This document shows positions 42,303-50,099 of a stretch of DNA of 64,000 bases, piece after piece (the stretch's first letter is position 1; every line of letters begins with the position of its first letter). This DNA comes from Lachnospiraceae bacterium (GTDB lineage Bacteria; Bacillota; Clostridia; Lachnospirales; Lachnospiraceae). The notes under the pieces were generated by a model that saw nothing but the letters and a program-made list of their open reading frames with translations, did no database searches and had not been told where the DNA came from. The stretch spans positions 44,353 through 108,352 of the forward strand of contig JAUNIX010000005.1 in NCBI GenBank assembly GCA_030523275.1, given 5' to 3'. The translations under genes and the position numbers were made by a program.

Positions 42303-43502
42303 ATGTTTAAAATTGAGGGAAAGGTAAACACCGCGTTATGTTATGCAAAAGTGGTTGAAGATGAGGCGATAGAACAAATTCGCAGAATGTGTGATTATGA
42401 ATTTACAAAGGGTTGTCAGATTCGTATTATGCCAGACGTCCATGCAGGAAAAGGCTGCACGATCGGAACGACGATGACGATTACCGATAAAGCAGTTCCT
42501 AATATTGTTGGCGTCGATATTGGATGTGGTATGTATACGGTAAATCTCGGCAATGTTGAGATTGATTTTGAGAAACTGGATGAAGCAGCACATGAGATTC
42601 CATCAGGAAGAAATGTGTGGGAAGGTAGACAGGAAAAATTTGATCTGACAAGACTGCGTTGTTACCGGGAATTAAAAAACACAAAATGGTTAGAAAGAAG
42701 TCTTGGTACACTCGGTGGGGGAAATCATTTCATCGAGATTGATCAGGCGCAAGATGAAACTAAGTATTTGGTTATTCATAGTGGAAGTCGTAATCTTGGT
42801 AAACAGGTGGCAGAATATTATCAGCAGTTAGCGGTTGATTTAAACAAAGGCAAAGCAGAGTATTTTGAGCAGAGAGACAAAATTATTCGTGAGTACAAAG
42901 AATCTGGACGGAGAAAGGAAATTGCAAATGCATTAAAACAATTGAACTGGCGTCATAGAGAGACAACAATACCGGAAGATTTATGTTTTCTTTATGGAAC
43001 ATATTTGGAAGATTATTTATTTGATGTAGAAATCTGTCAGGAATTTGCCCGCAGAAATCGTGAAAAAATGGCAGAGATATTGCTTCAAAAAACGGGATTG
43101 AACATGCTGGATGCTTTCCATACGATTCATAATTATATTGACATAGAAGAAATGATTTTACGAAAAGGGGCAATTGCTGCTCATGAAGGAGAAAAAGTTC
43201 TGATACCGATTAATATGAGAGATGGTAGTGTATTAGCAGTCGGCAAGGGAAATCCGGAATGGAATTATTCTGCACCACATGGTGCAGGCAGAATTATGTC
43301 TCGGAGAGAGGCGAAAGCTTCCTTGAGTCTGGATGAATACCAACAGACTATGAAAGACATTTATACGACTTCCGTCAATGAACAGACACTGGATGAAGCA
43401 CCGATGGCATACAAATCTTTAGAAGATATTATTGATGTCATTCGAGAGTCCGTGACAATCCTTGATGTGATGAAGCCAATCTATAACTTTAAGGCGAATT
43501 AA
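42303..43502 (+). CDS. rtcB: RtcB-family RNA ligase
   Basis: The 399-residue protein shows the RtcB metal and GMP-binding motifs: MPDVHAGKGCTIGTTM, VGVDIGCGM, LGTLGGGNHFIE, VIHSGSRNLG, NYIDIEEMILRKGAI and SAPHGAGRIMSR (guanylated His). RtcB ligates 2',3'-cyclic phosphate or 3'-phosphate RNA ends to 5'-OH ends in RNA repair. No archease or rtcA gene is adjacent. GAAGGG precedes the ATG. Confidence 0.94.
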   Translation: MFKIEGKVNTALCYAKVVEDEAIEQIRRMCDYEFTKGCQIRIMPDVHAGKGCTIGTTMTITDKAVPNIVGVDIGCGMYTVNLGNVEIDFEKLDEAAHEIPSGRNVWEGRQEKFDLTRLRCYRELKNTKWLERSLGTLGGGNHFIEIDQAQDETKYLVIHSGSRNLGKQVAEYYQQLAVDLNKGKAEYFEQRDKIIREYKESGRRKEIANALKQLNWRHRETTIPEDLCFLYGTYLEDYLFDVEICQEFARRNREKMAEILLQKTGLNMLDAFHTIHNYIDIEEMILRKGAIAAHEGEKVLIPINMRDGSVLAVGKGNPEWNYSAPHGAGRIMSRREAKASLSLDEYQQTMKDIYTTSVNEQTLDEAPMAYKSLEDIIDVIRESVTILDVMKPIYNFKAN

Positions 43503-43512
43503 ATGTGATATA

Positions 43513-43557
43513 GAAATCCATCCTTTTTAGAGTGTAAAAAGATGGATTTCGCTGTTT
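43513..43557 (+). terminator. Terminator after rtcB
   Basis: GAAATCCATC (43513-43522) pairs exactly with GATGGATTTC (43541-43550), with an inner CTTTTT/AAAAAG helix; the T tail GCTGTTTT is weak. Confidence 0.8.
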
Positions 43558-43621
43558 TATTGCGTTATTATAAAAAACTATGATAAAATAAAAATATTCA
43601 GTAAATGGAAGGTGAATACAA

Positions 43622-44419
43622 ATGATTAAATTAGTTGTGACGGATGTAGATGACACGCTTGTACCAGAAAGCTGTATGGAACTTAATCCAGAATACTTTG
43701 AGGTAATTAAAAAGTTACAGGATAAAGGGATTCTTTTTGTAGCTGCGAGCGGTCGTCAAAAGACAAGTATCAAAAAGGTATTTGCACCGATTCAGGATGA
43801 AATTTCCTATCTTGCAGATAATGGAACCGATATTGTAACTAGAGATTTTGCAAAATCAATGAAATTTGAAGAGGGAGATTACGCAAAGCTTGCAAAAGAT
43901 TTAGAGGTACTTGGCGATGGATTTACTTATATGCCAAGTAAGCCGGATTGGAACTATGTGGATGAAAGGGAAACAGAGTTTCATCAGTTAATTTTGAGTT
44001 ATGGGTGTCAGGTAAAACCGGTCAAAGATTTGAGTGTGTTATCAGATATTAGCAAAGTATCTCTGTATCACCCAGATGGAATTCCAAAAGAAATCGAAGA
44101 GAAGATGAAAGATTTATGGTCTGACCATATGGATGTCTGTATTGCAGGTCGTGTTTATCTTGATTTTACAAGAAAGGGATGTAATAAAGGAAAAGGGGTG
44201 GAAGTTCTTCAGGAGCATTATGGTATTTTACCAGAAGAAACGGTTGCTTTTGGGAATGCAGACAATGATATTCCACTGCTTGGGAGAGCAAAATATGGAT
44301 ATGCCGTTGGAAATGCCAGTGAGAACTTGAAAAAAGCAGCTTATGAGACGATTGCTCCGATGGAGGAAGATGCTGTTTTAGCAAAGCTTAAGGAAATTTT
44401 AGCAGATTTAGAAAAATGA
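43622..44419 (+). CDS. HAD-superfamily hydrolase (Cof-type, IIB)
   Basis: The 265-residue protein has HAD motifs I (VVTDVDDTLVP), II (VAASGRQ), Lys in RKGCNKGKGVEVL and IV (VAFGNADNDIPLL), with a type IIB cap between. Cof-type enzymes dephosphorylate sugar phosphates or similar metabolites. It is followed 12 bases later by a Gfo/Idh dehydrogenase and a GNAT acetyltransferase, forming a three-gene operon. Confidence 0.92.
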   Translation: MIKLVVTDVDDTLVPESCMELNPEYFEVIKKLQDKGILFVAASGRQKTSIKKVFAPIQDEISYLADNGTDIVTRDFAKSMKFEEGDYAKLAKDLEVLGDGFTYMPSKPDWNYVDERETEFHQLILSYGCQVKPVKDLSVLSDISKVSLYHPDGIPKEIEEKMKDLWSDHMDVCIAGRVYLDFTRKGCNKGKGVEVLQEHYGILPEETVAFGNADNDIPLLGRAKYGYAVGNASENLKKAAYETIAPMEEDAVLAKLKEILADLEK

Positions 44420-44431
44420 TTGGAGGAGATT

Positions 44432-45415
44432 ATGGTTCGTTTTGCAGTAATTGGAACAAATTTTATTACAGATAATTTTATGGATGCTGGAAGCCAGTGT
44501 AAAGGGTTTCACGTACAGGCAGTTTATTCAAGAACGATGGAGCGTGCAAAAGAGTATGCAGCAAAATATGATATTGAAGATTGTTATGATTCCTTGGATG
44601 ATTTGGCAGCAGCAGACAACATTGATGCAGTTTATGTGGCAAGTCCAAATGCGCTTCATGCAAAGCAGAGCATTAAGATGTTAAATGCCGGAAAGCACGT
44701 ATTGTGTGAAAAAACAATCGCATCCAATAAAATGGAACTAGAACAGATGTTAGAGGCTGCAGAGCAGAACCATGTCATTGTTCTAGAAGCAATGCGTCCG
44801 GTTTTTGACCCTGGATTTCAGGCAATTCAGGAAAATTTGCCAAAGCTTGGGAAAGTGAGAAGGGCAACATTTCAATACTGTCAATATTCCAGAAGATATG
44901 ACAATTATAAAAACGGCATTATTGAAAATGCATTTAAACCTGAATTATCGAATGGAGCCATTATGGACATTGGGGTTTACTGCGTACATCCAATGGTAAA
45001 ATTGTTTGGTATGCCGGATCATATTTTAGCTTCTGGGTATAAATTAAGTACCGGAGCCGAAGCGATGGGAACAATCATTGCTCGTTACGGCGATGAGATG
45101 CAGGCGGAACTGATTTATTCGAAAATCACGGATTCTATTTTGCCAAGCCAGATTCAGGGAGAAGAAGGCTCTATGATTATTGAGGAAATTCCAGATACGG
45201 TAAAGATTAAAATTCGCACCCGCAAGGATAAAGAATGGGAAGAAATCAATATCGATAAGAAAAGTAACAATATGTATTACGAGATTGAAGAATTCATTCG
45301 TCTGGTTGAAAACGAGGAGAGTGCCAAAGAACATAATCAATATTCATTATGGGAATTAGCAGTTATGGACGAAGCGAGAAAACAGATGGGAATTGTATTT
45401 CCGGCAGATTTATAA
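44432..45415 (+). CDS. Gfo/Idh/MocA-family oxidoreductase
   Basis: The 327-residue protein has an N-terminal NAD(P)-binding fold (VRFAVIGTNFITDNF), VASPNALHAKQSIKMLNAGKHVLCEKTIASN with the conserved EK, and a C-terminal substrate domain with MDIGVYCVHPM. Members oxidise sugars, inositols or diols; the substrate here is unknown. GGAGGAG supports the ATG at 44432, not the TTG at 44420. Confidence 0.93.
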   Translation: MVRFAVIGTNFITDNFMDAGSQCKGFHVQAVYSRTMERAKEYAAKYDIEDCYDSLDDLAAADNIDAVYVASPNALHAKQSIKMLNAGKHVLCEKTIASNKMELEQMLEAAEQNHVIVLEAMRPVFDPGFQAIQENLPKLGKVRRATFQYCQYSRRYDNYKNGIIENAFKPELSNGAIMDIGVYCVHPMVKLFGMPDHILASGYKLSTGAEAMGTIIARYGDEMQAELIYSKITDSILPSQIQGEEGSMIIEEIPDTVKIKIRTRKDKEWEEINIDKKSNNMYYEIEEFIRLVENEESAKEHNQYSLWELAVMDEARKQMGIVFPADL

Positions 45416-45427
45416 ATAGGAGCGATA

Positions 45428-45988
45428 ATGAGATATTTAGGAACTGTTGCTTTGACAACTGATCGTTTGGTGTTAAGACGTTATCGAAAAGATGACGCAC
45501 AGCAGATTTATCAAAACTATGGAAGTGACCCAAAAGTAAATCGTTATATTACATGGAAGCCTTGTCAAACCTTAGAGGGAACAAAAGATTTTATTGAAAT
45601 GCATTTACAACAGTATCGATCAAATCAGGCTTTTTATGGTTGGGCAATCACATTCAATGATGAAGTGATCGGTTCGATTGGAACGTATCATTTTGATGAA
45701 GAAAATGAATCATGTGAATTGGGATATAACATCGGAAGTAACTATTGGAATCAGGGAATTGCCACTGAGGCAGTGAATAAGGTGTTGGATTTTTTGTTTC
45801 AAAGAGTAGGACTGCACAAAGTCTATGCTTCGTTCCACGAAAAAAATACCGCTTCTGGCAGAGTCCTTGAAAAAGTAGGTATGATCTATGAGGGCACTGC
45901 CAAAGAAGCAATCAAAGAGTCAGATGGCTCTTATGCTGATTTAATTTATCATTGTATCTTTCAATCCGATTGGGCAAATCATTCTTAA
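45428..45988 (+). CDS. GNAT acetyltransferase (RimJ/RimL type)
   Basis: The 186-residue protein has TDRLVLRRYRKDDAQQIYQNYGSDPKVNRYITW at the start, the acetyl-CoA-binding motif A (ELGYNIGSNYWNQGIATEAVNKVLDFLF) and VGLHKVYASFHEKNTASGRVLEKVGM, which place it with RimJ/RimL N-acetyltransferases. The substrate could be a protein N-terminus, amine or antibiotic. Confidence 0.93.
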   Translation: MRYLGTVALTTDRLVLRRYRKDDAQQIYQNYGSDPKVNRYITWKPCQTLEGTKDFIEMHLQQYRSNQAFYGWAITFNDEVIGSIGTYHFDEENESCELGYNIGSNYWNQGIATEAVNKVLDFLFQRVGLHKVYASFHEKNTASGRVLEKVGMIYEGTAKEAIKESDGSYADLIYHCIFQSDWANHS

Positions 45989-46022
45989 ATGTTTGCCTGT
46001 CGGATGAATTCCCTTTTGATCG

Positions 46023-46640
46023 TTATCTTAAAATGTAAGATTTTACACTGCCGCCAACAGAATTATAAGGTAAGATTTCGTCATACATATCAATTAGTTG
46101 TTGTAATTTTCCAGCTACATATTTTCGTAAAATATCAGCCGACGTTGCACAGGAGATAAACTCGAATTGATCAAATGCCTGTTTATATAATTCATTTCCC
46201 CCTGTAAAACAATAATCGGTATTTGAGCCTATCTTTTCGACGTAATAGTCATAGCCAATTCGATGAAATTCGATGCGATATTCTCCTGCCCATATTTTTC
46301 GCCCGACAATAAATTGTACGGGCTCTTTTTTATTGGAAGGATTGGTTCCCATTTTAATTAAAACAGATTGAAAAAAATTGGAGTCTAATGTATGGTGTTT
46401 TGCTAAATATTCATTGACCAAATCTTCAATCAGAACTTTGCCTGTGAAAATCTGATTTGGATTTTGTACGAGAATTTGATTCGCTCCGTAAGTGACGGCA
46501 ACTCCATTTGGAAAAGCAAATAACTTTTGTGGATTTCTACTTGGGTCTTCTCTTAGTTTGCCGTTCATTTCGATAGATCCTTTGGAATCTGCAAGTGCAA
46601 CTAATCCATCTTTTGCCTTAAAAATACCTGTGAATGACAT
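46023..46640 (-). CDS. Hypothetical protein, possible Ntn-hydrolase (proteasome-like)
   Basis: The 205-residue protein starts MSFTGIFKAKDGLVALADSKGS, which resembles the first strands of proteasome beta/HslV-type Ntn hydrolases: a Thr near the N-terminus (Thr4), DG-VALADS-G(S), then KLFAFPNGVAVTYGANQ in the place of the second hairpin. A short propeptide of three residues would have to be removed to expose Thr4. Assignment is by eye and tentative. It lies alone, convergent to the GNAT gene. Confidence 0.55.
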   Translation of the reverse strand: MSFTGIFKAKDGLVALADSKGSIEMNGKLREDPSRNPQKLFAFPNGVAVTYGANQILVQNPNQIFTGKVLIEDLVNEYLAKHHTLDSNFFQSVLIKMGTNPSNKKEPVQFIVGRKIWAGEYRIEFHRIGYDYYVEKIGSNTDYCFTGGNELYKQAFDQFEFISCATSADILRKYVAGKLQQLIDMYDEILPYNSVGGSVKSYILR

Positions 46641-46783
46641 ATTTTTTCTCCTTCATTCGTAAGTCTAATAAAATTATATACTCGTAGGTAATCAAATTCA
46701 AGATTGCTATGTACAAGAAATTGGAATCTGTGTTATGATAAGTATGTTTTGTTGACAAGAGAAGATGAAAGAGAGGAGAAACA

Positions 46784-48139
46784 ATGTTAGAAAAATTTTT
46801 TAAACTTGAAGAAAACAAGACAAATGTGAAAACAGAAGTTGTTGCTGGCATTACAACCTTTATGACCATGGCATACATTCTTGCAGTAAATCCATCTATT
46901 TTAGCTGCATCTGGTATGGATACAAATGCAATCCTGATTGCGACAGCACTTGCATCTTTTATTGGTTGTATGTGTATGGCATTGTTGGCAAACTATCCAT
47001 TTGCACTGGCACCTGGTTTAGGGTTGAATGCGTATTTCGCTTATACAGTATGTGGAAAGATGGGATATACTTGGGAGTTTGCATTACTCGCTGTATTTGT
47101 AGAAGGACTTGTGTTTATTGTTTTATCGATTACGAATGTGCGTGAAGCAATCTTTAATGCGATTCCACTTCAGCTGAAAAAAGGCGTTTCGGTTGGTATC
47201 GGATTATTTATCGCATTTATCGGTTTACAGAATGCAAAATTAGTTGTGGATGGTTCTACTTTAGTAACAATCGTTGATTTTAGACAGAATTTCCATACAG
47301 TCGGAATCGGTGCGTTATTAGCAGTTATTGGTCTTTTATTAATTGCGATTTTATATATCAAAAATGTAAAAGGTTCTATTTTAATTGGTATCATTGCGAC
47401 TTGGGTTCTTGGTATTATTTGTCAGGTAACAGGTATTTATCATATCGATATCGAAAATGGCTTTTATTCTTTGATCCCATCTTGGTCAAGTTTTGATATT
47501 ACAGCGATTGGTAAGACATTTGGTAAATGTTTTGATCTTGCTGGAAATAATATTAAGGTGTTCGATTTTATTACAATTATGTGCGCATTCCTGTTTGTTG
47601 ATATGTTTGATACATTAGGAACTTTGATTGGTGTTGCCAATAAAGCAGATATGTTAGATGAAGACGGTAAATTACCTCGTATTAAAGAAGCACTTTTAGC
47701 AGATGCGATTGCTACATCCGCAGGAGCGATTCTTGGTACTTCTACGACAACGACATTCGTAGAAAGTTCTTCTGGTGTCGCAGAAGGTGGAAGAACTGGT
47801 CTGGCGTCTGTTGTGACAGGACTCTTATTCTTGTTAGCAATTGTCTTTGCTCCAATTTTCACAACAATTCCAAGTTTTGCGACAGCTCCAGCATTAATCT
47901 TTGTTGGATTCTTAATGGTAAGTGCTGTTGTAGAAATTGATTTTAATGATATGACAGAAGCAGTTCCGGCTTATCTTTGCTTAATCTGTATGCCATTAAT
48001 GTACAGCATTTCTGAAGGTATTGCAGTTGGTATTATCTCTTATGTGATTATCAATTTAATCTGCGGTAAAGCGAAAAAGATTACACCATTGATGTACATC
48101 TTGGCATTATTATTTATCGCAAAATATATTTTCTTATAA
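46784..48139 (+). CDS. NCS2-family purine permease (AzgA/PbuG type)
   Basis: The 451-residue protein has 12-14 membrane segments and AzgA-type NCS2 motifs: TNVKTEVVAGITTFMTMAYILAVNP at the N-terminus, GLGLNAYFAYT, DMFDTLGTLIGVANKA and STTTTFVESSSGVAEGGRTGL. It imports guanine, hypoxanthine or adenine with protons. Unlike many relatives it has no purine riboswitch in the 143 bases upstream. GAGAGGAG precedes the ATG. Confidence 0.94.
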   Translation: MLEKFFKLEENKTNVKTEVVAGITTFMTMAYILAVNPSILAASGMDTNAILIATALASFIGCMCMALLANYPFALAPGLGLNAYFAYTVCGKMGYTWEFALLAVFVEGLVFIVLSITNVREAIFNAIPLQLKKGVSVGIGLFIAFIGLQNAKLVVDGSTLVTIVDFRQNFHTVGIGALLAVIGLLLIAILYIKNVKGSILIGIIATWVLGIICQVTGIYHIDIENGFYSLIPSWSSFDITAIGKTFGKCFDLAGNNIKVFDFITIMCAFLFVDMFDTLGTLIGVANKADMLDEDGKLPRIKEALLADAIATSAGAILGTSTTTTFVESSSGVAEGGRTGLASVVTGLLFLLAIVFAPIFTTIPSFATAPALIFVGFLMVSAVVEIDFNDMTEAVPAYLCLICMPLMYSISEGIAVGIISYVIINLICGKAKKITPLMYILALLFIAKYIFL

Positions 48140-48181
48140 AATATGATTGGATAAGAAATCGAAGAAATCGTCGATTAAAAC

Positions 48182-48210
48182 TTGACGTTTTTTGGCAAAT
48201 CCTCCATAAT
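48182..48210 (+). promoter_or_regulatory. Promoter of the Rrf2 gene
   Basis: TTGACG (48182-48187) and CATAAT (48205-48210) are 17 bases apart; 5' UTR of about 35 bases follows. Confidence 0.7.
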
Positions 48211-48252
48211 ATACGTAGATAGTAGGAAAATCATCGACGGAGGTGAAATGGT

Positions 48253-48663
48253 ATGAAAGTATCAACAAAAGGTCGATATGCGTTGAGAATTATGATCGAT
48301 TTAGCGATGTATGGAAATGATAAATGCATTCCATTAAAAGAGATTTCGACGAGACAGGGTATTACGATCAAATATATGGAACAGATTATGCCGATGCTTA
48401 CAAGAGCAGGTTATGTCAAGAGTTATCGTGGCAATAATGGTGGTTACAAATTGGCATATTCACCAGAAGAATATACAGCAGGTCAGATTCTTAGGGCTGC
48501 AGAAGGCAGTTTGGCTCCGGTAGCGTGTATTGAGGATAGAATGAATCAATGTAATAGATATCAGGAATGTAAGACAGTCGCTTTCTGGGAAGGATTACGC
48601 AATGTGATCAATGAATATACAGACGGTGTAACCTTGGCGGATTTGGTTGATAAACCAAAATAA
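48253..48663 (+). CDS. Rrf2-family regulator (IscR/CymR-like)
   Basis: The 136-residue protein has the Rrf2 winged helix (MKVSTKGRYALRIMIDLAMYG; LKEISTRQGITIKYMEQIMPMLTRAGYVKSYRGNNGGYKLA) and three Cys residues (CIEDRMNQCNRYQEC) that could hold an Fe-S cluster, as in IscR. Targets are not visible: no isc/suf or cysteine genes are adjacent, so it acts elsewhere or on itself. Confidence 0.92.
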   Translation: MKVSTKGRYALRIMIDLAMYGNDKCIPLKEISTRQGITIKYMEQIMPMLTRAGYVKSYRGNNGGYKLAYSPEEYTAGQILRAAEGSLAPVACIEDRMNQCNRYQECKTVAFWEGLRNVINEYTDGVTLADLVDKPK

Positions 48664-48676
48664 AGTTGTATTAGAT

Positions 48677-48717
48677 AAAAAAGAACCAAAGTATTTTTAC
48701 TTTGGTTCTTTTTTTGT
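48677..48717 (+). terminator. Terminator after the Rrf2 gene, with half palindrome
   Basis: A perfect 17-bp stem (48677-48693 with 48698-48714) ends in T runs. Directly after it, TTTCATAGGAAATTA (48717-48731) resembles half of the TATAGGAAAT palindromic element found at 22499, 42191 and 63888. Confidence 0.9.
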
Positions 48718-48797
48718 TTCATAGGAAATTACGTTAGATTCAAAATGCTTTGTTAAGGTACGACAGATGTGTCCGAAACCTCGGGGTGTGAAAGTGA

Positions 48798-49817
48798 TTA
48801 CTCAATAATAGAACTACAACTCTGTCGTTCAACCATATAATGTGGAACAATAATTTTTGTTGCCAATAAAGCTGGATTTTCAATGTGATTAATAATTTGT
48901 GACGCAGCTTCAATACCTAGTTGTCTTGAATTAATATCCACAGATGTTAATTGTGGTGTTGTTAGTTTGGCAAATAAAGAGTTATTAAAAGATACAATGG
49001 ATAAATCATTAGGAATTTTTAAACCTAATTCATACGCGGTTTTGGTTAATGCCATTGCCAAAATATCGTCACTTACAAGCAAAGCTGTAGGTCTAGTCTC
49101 AGATGATAAATAACGAGTCAATTCATCTGCCCCCTCTTTAGGGATAAATGGAATCTCAATACAATATTCTGGAATATAAGGGATACCTTGTTCAGCAAGT
49201 GCTAATAAATATCCGGATTTTCTGTCAGTAGAAAAAATTCGATTTTCTTCAGTACCAACATATCCGATTTTAGTGTGTCCGAGTTTTAATAAATATTTTG
49301 TTGCTTCCTTAGCGGCTAAAATATTATCATTATCAATATAAATTGTTTCATTGGTATAACAATTGGCTTTACCAACTAATACAAATAAAATTCCCTCATT
49401 ATACAAATAATCAACAACTGGGTCTTGTTTATAAGAATATAATAAAATTACCCCATCTAGATGATTGTCTTTAGACATATATTTGATGGTATCTAACAAT
49501 TCTTCATGAGTCGATCCTGTGATCAAAGTAGTTGTATATTGTTTTTGATTACAAAATAGTGTGATTCCACGCATCACTTCTAAAAAAAATGAATTTTCAA
49601 AGGTATCAAATTCTGAAACAGGAAGAATGATACCGATTGTTTTTGTATTTTGTATTGTAAGATTAGAGTTGTTTGGTTCATACCCTAATTGTTGCATTGC
49701 TTTGCGTACTTTTTCCTTTGTTTGCATACTGATAGATGGATGATCAGAGCATGTTCTGGAAACGGTTGAGGGAGAAACACCTGCAAGTTTCGCAACTTCT
49801 TTAATTGTAACGCCCAT
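48798..49817 (-). CDS. LacI-family transcriptional regulator (maltose cluster)
   Basis: The 339-residue protein starts MGVTIKEVAKLAGVSPSTVSRTCSDHPSISMQTKEKVRKAMQQLGYEPN, a LacI helix-turn-helix plus hinge, and has a periplasmic-binding-protein-like sensor domain (TIGIILPVSEFDTFEN; GYVGTEENRIFSTDRKSGYLLAL). The ATG with AAGGAGG sets the start at 49817; longer versions are excluded. It is divergent from the PTS/malQ/glgB operon and probably represses it, with a maltose-type inducer. Confidence 0.93.
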   Translation of the reverse strand: MGVTIKEVAKLAGVSPSTVSRTCSDHPSISMQTKEKVRKAMQQLGYEPNNSNLTIQNTKTIGIILPVSEFDTFENSFFLEVMRGITLFCNQKQYTTTLITGSTHEELLDTIKYMSKDNHLDGVILLYSYKQDPVVDYLYNEGILFVLVGKANCYTNETIYIDNDNILAAKEATKYLLKLGHTKIGYVGTEENRIFSTDRKSGYLLALAEQGIPYIPEYCIEIPFIPKEGADELTRYLSSETRPTALLVSDDILAMALTKTAYELGLKIPNDLSIVSFNNSLFAKLTTPQLTSVDINSRQLGIEAASQIINHIENPALLATKIIVPHYMVERQSCSSIIE

Positions 49818-49887
49818 ATAATACCTCCTTGTTGGCAATGTATCACTTTTTTTATTATAATGATTCAAACAAAAAAAGTCAACCTCA

Positions 49888-50073
49888 ATGCAAATAATGC
49901 AAATATAATGCAAATATGCATTTTGAAGATATGCAAATTAGACAAAAAAGTACATTTGCTTTTATTTAAAATGCTGAAATTTTTATTATTATGCACAAGA
50001 ATATTGAAAAATATAACAAAAAAATGTATGATTAATGCAAATAGTAACGCAAATAGTAATGCAAAATTGCGTA
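49888..50073 (+). promoter_or_regulatory. Maltose-operon promoter with clustered ATGCAAAT motifs
   Basis: TTGAAA (50004-50009) and TATGAT (50027-50032) are 17 bases apart. ATGCAAAT occurs at 49888, 49897, 49908 and 49931 upstream, and again at 50035, with variants ACGCAAAT at 50047 and ATGCAAAA at 50059, an exact 12-base period starting right after the -10. TGCG-TAT-CGCA at 50068-50078 is a perfect palindrome. The downstream triplet overlaps the transcription start and is a likely repressor site; its palindromic logic is unlike normal LacI operators. Confidence 0.7.
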
Positions 50074-50099
50074 TCGCATGAAAGGTAGGAGGTTAAATA

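Noticed and set aside
46641..46783. Purine riboswitch before the NCS2 purine permease
   Set aside because: Expected from the family, but none of the aptamer core motifs occurs in this gap.
49818..49913. Longer LacI-family protein starting at 49913
   Set aside because: The extra 32 residues are Cys/Tyr-rich translation of regulatory DNA; AAGGAGG lies before the start at 49817.
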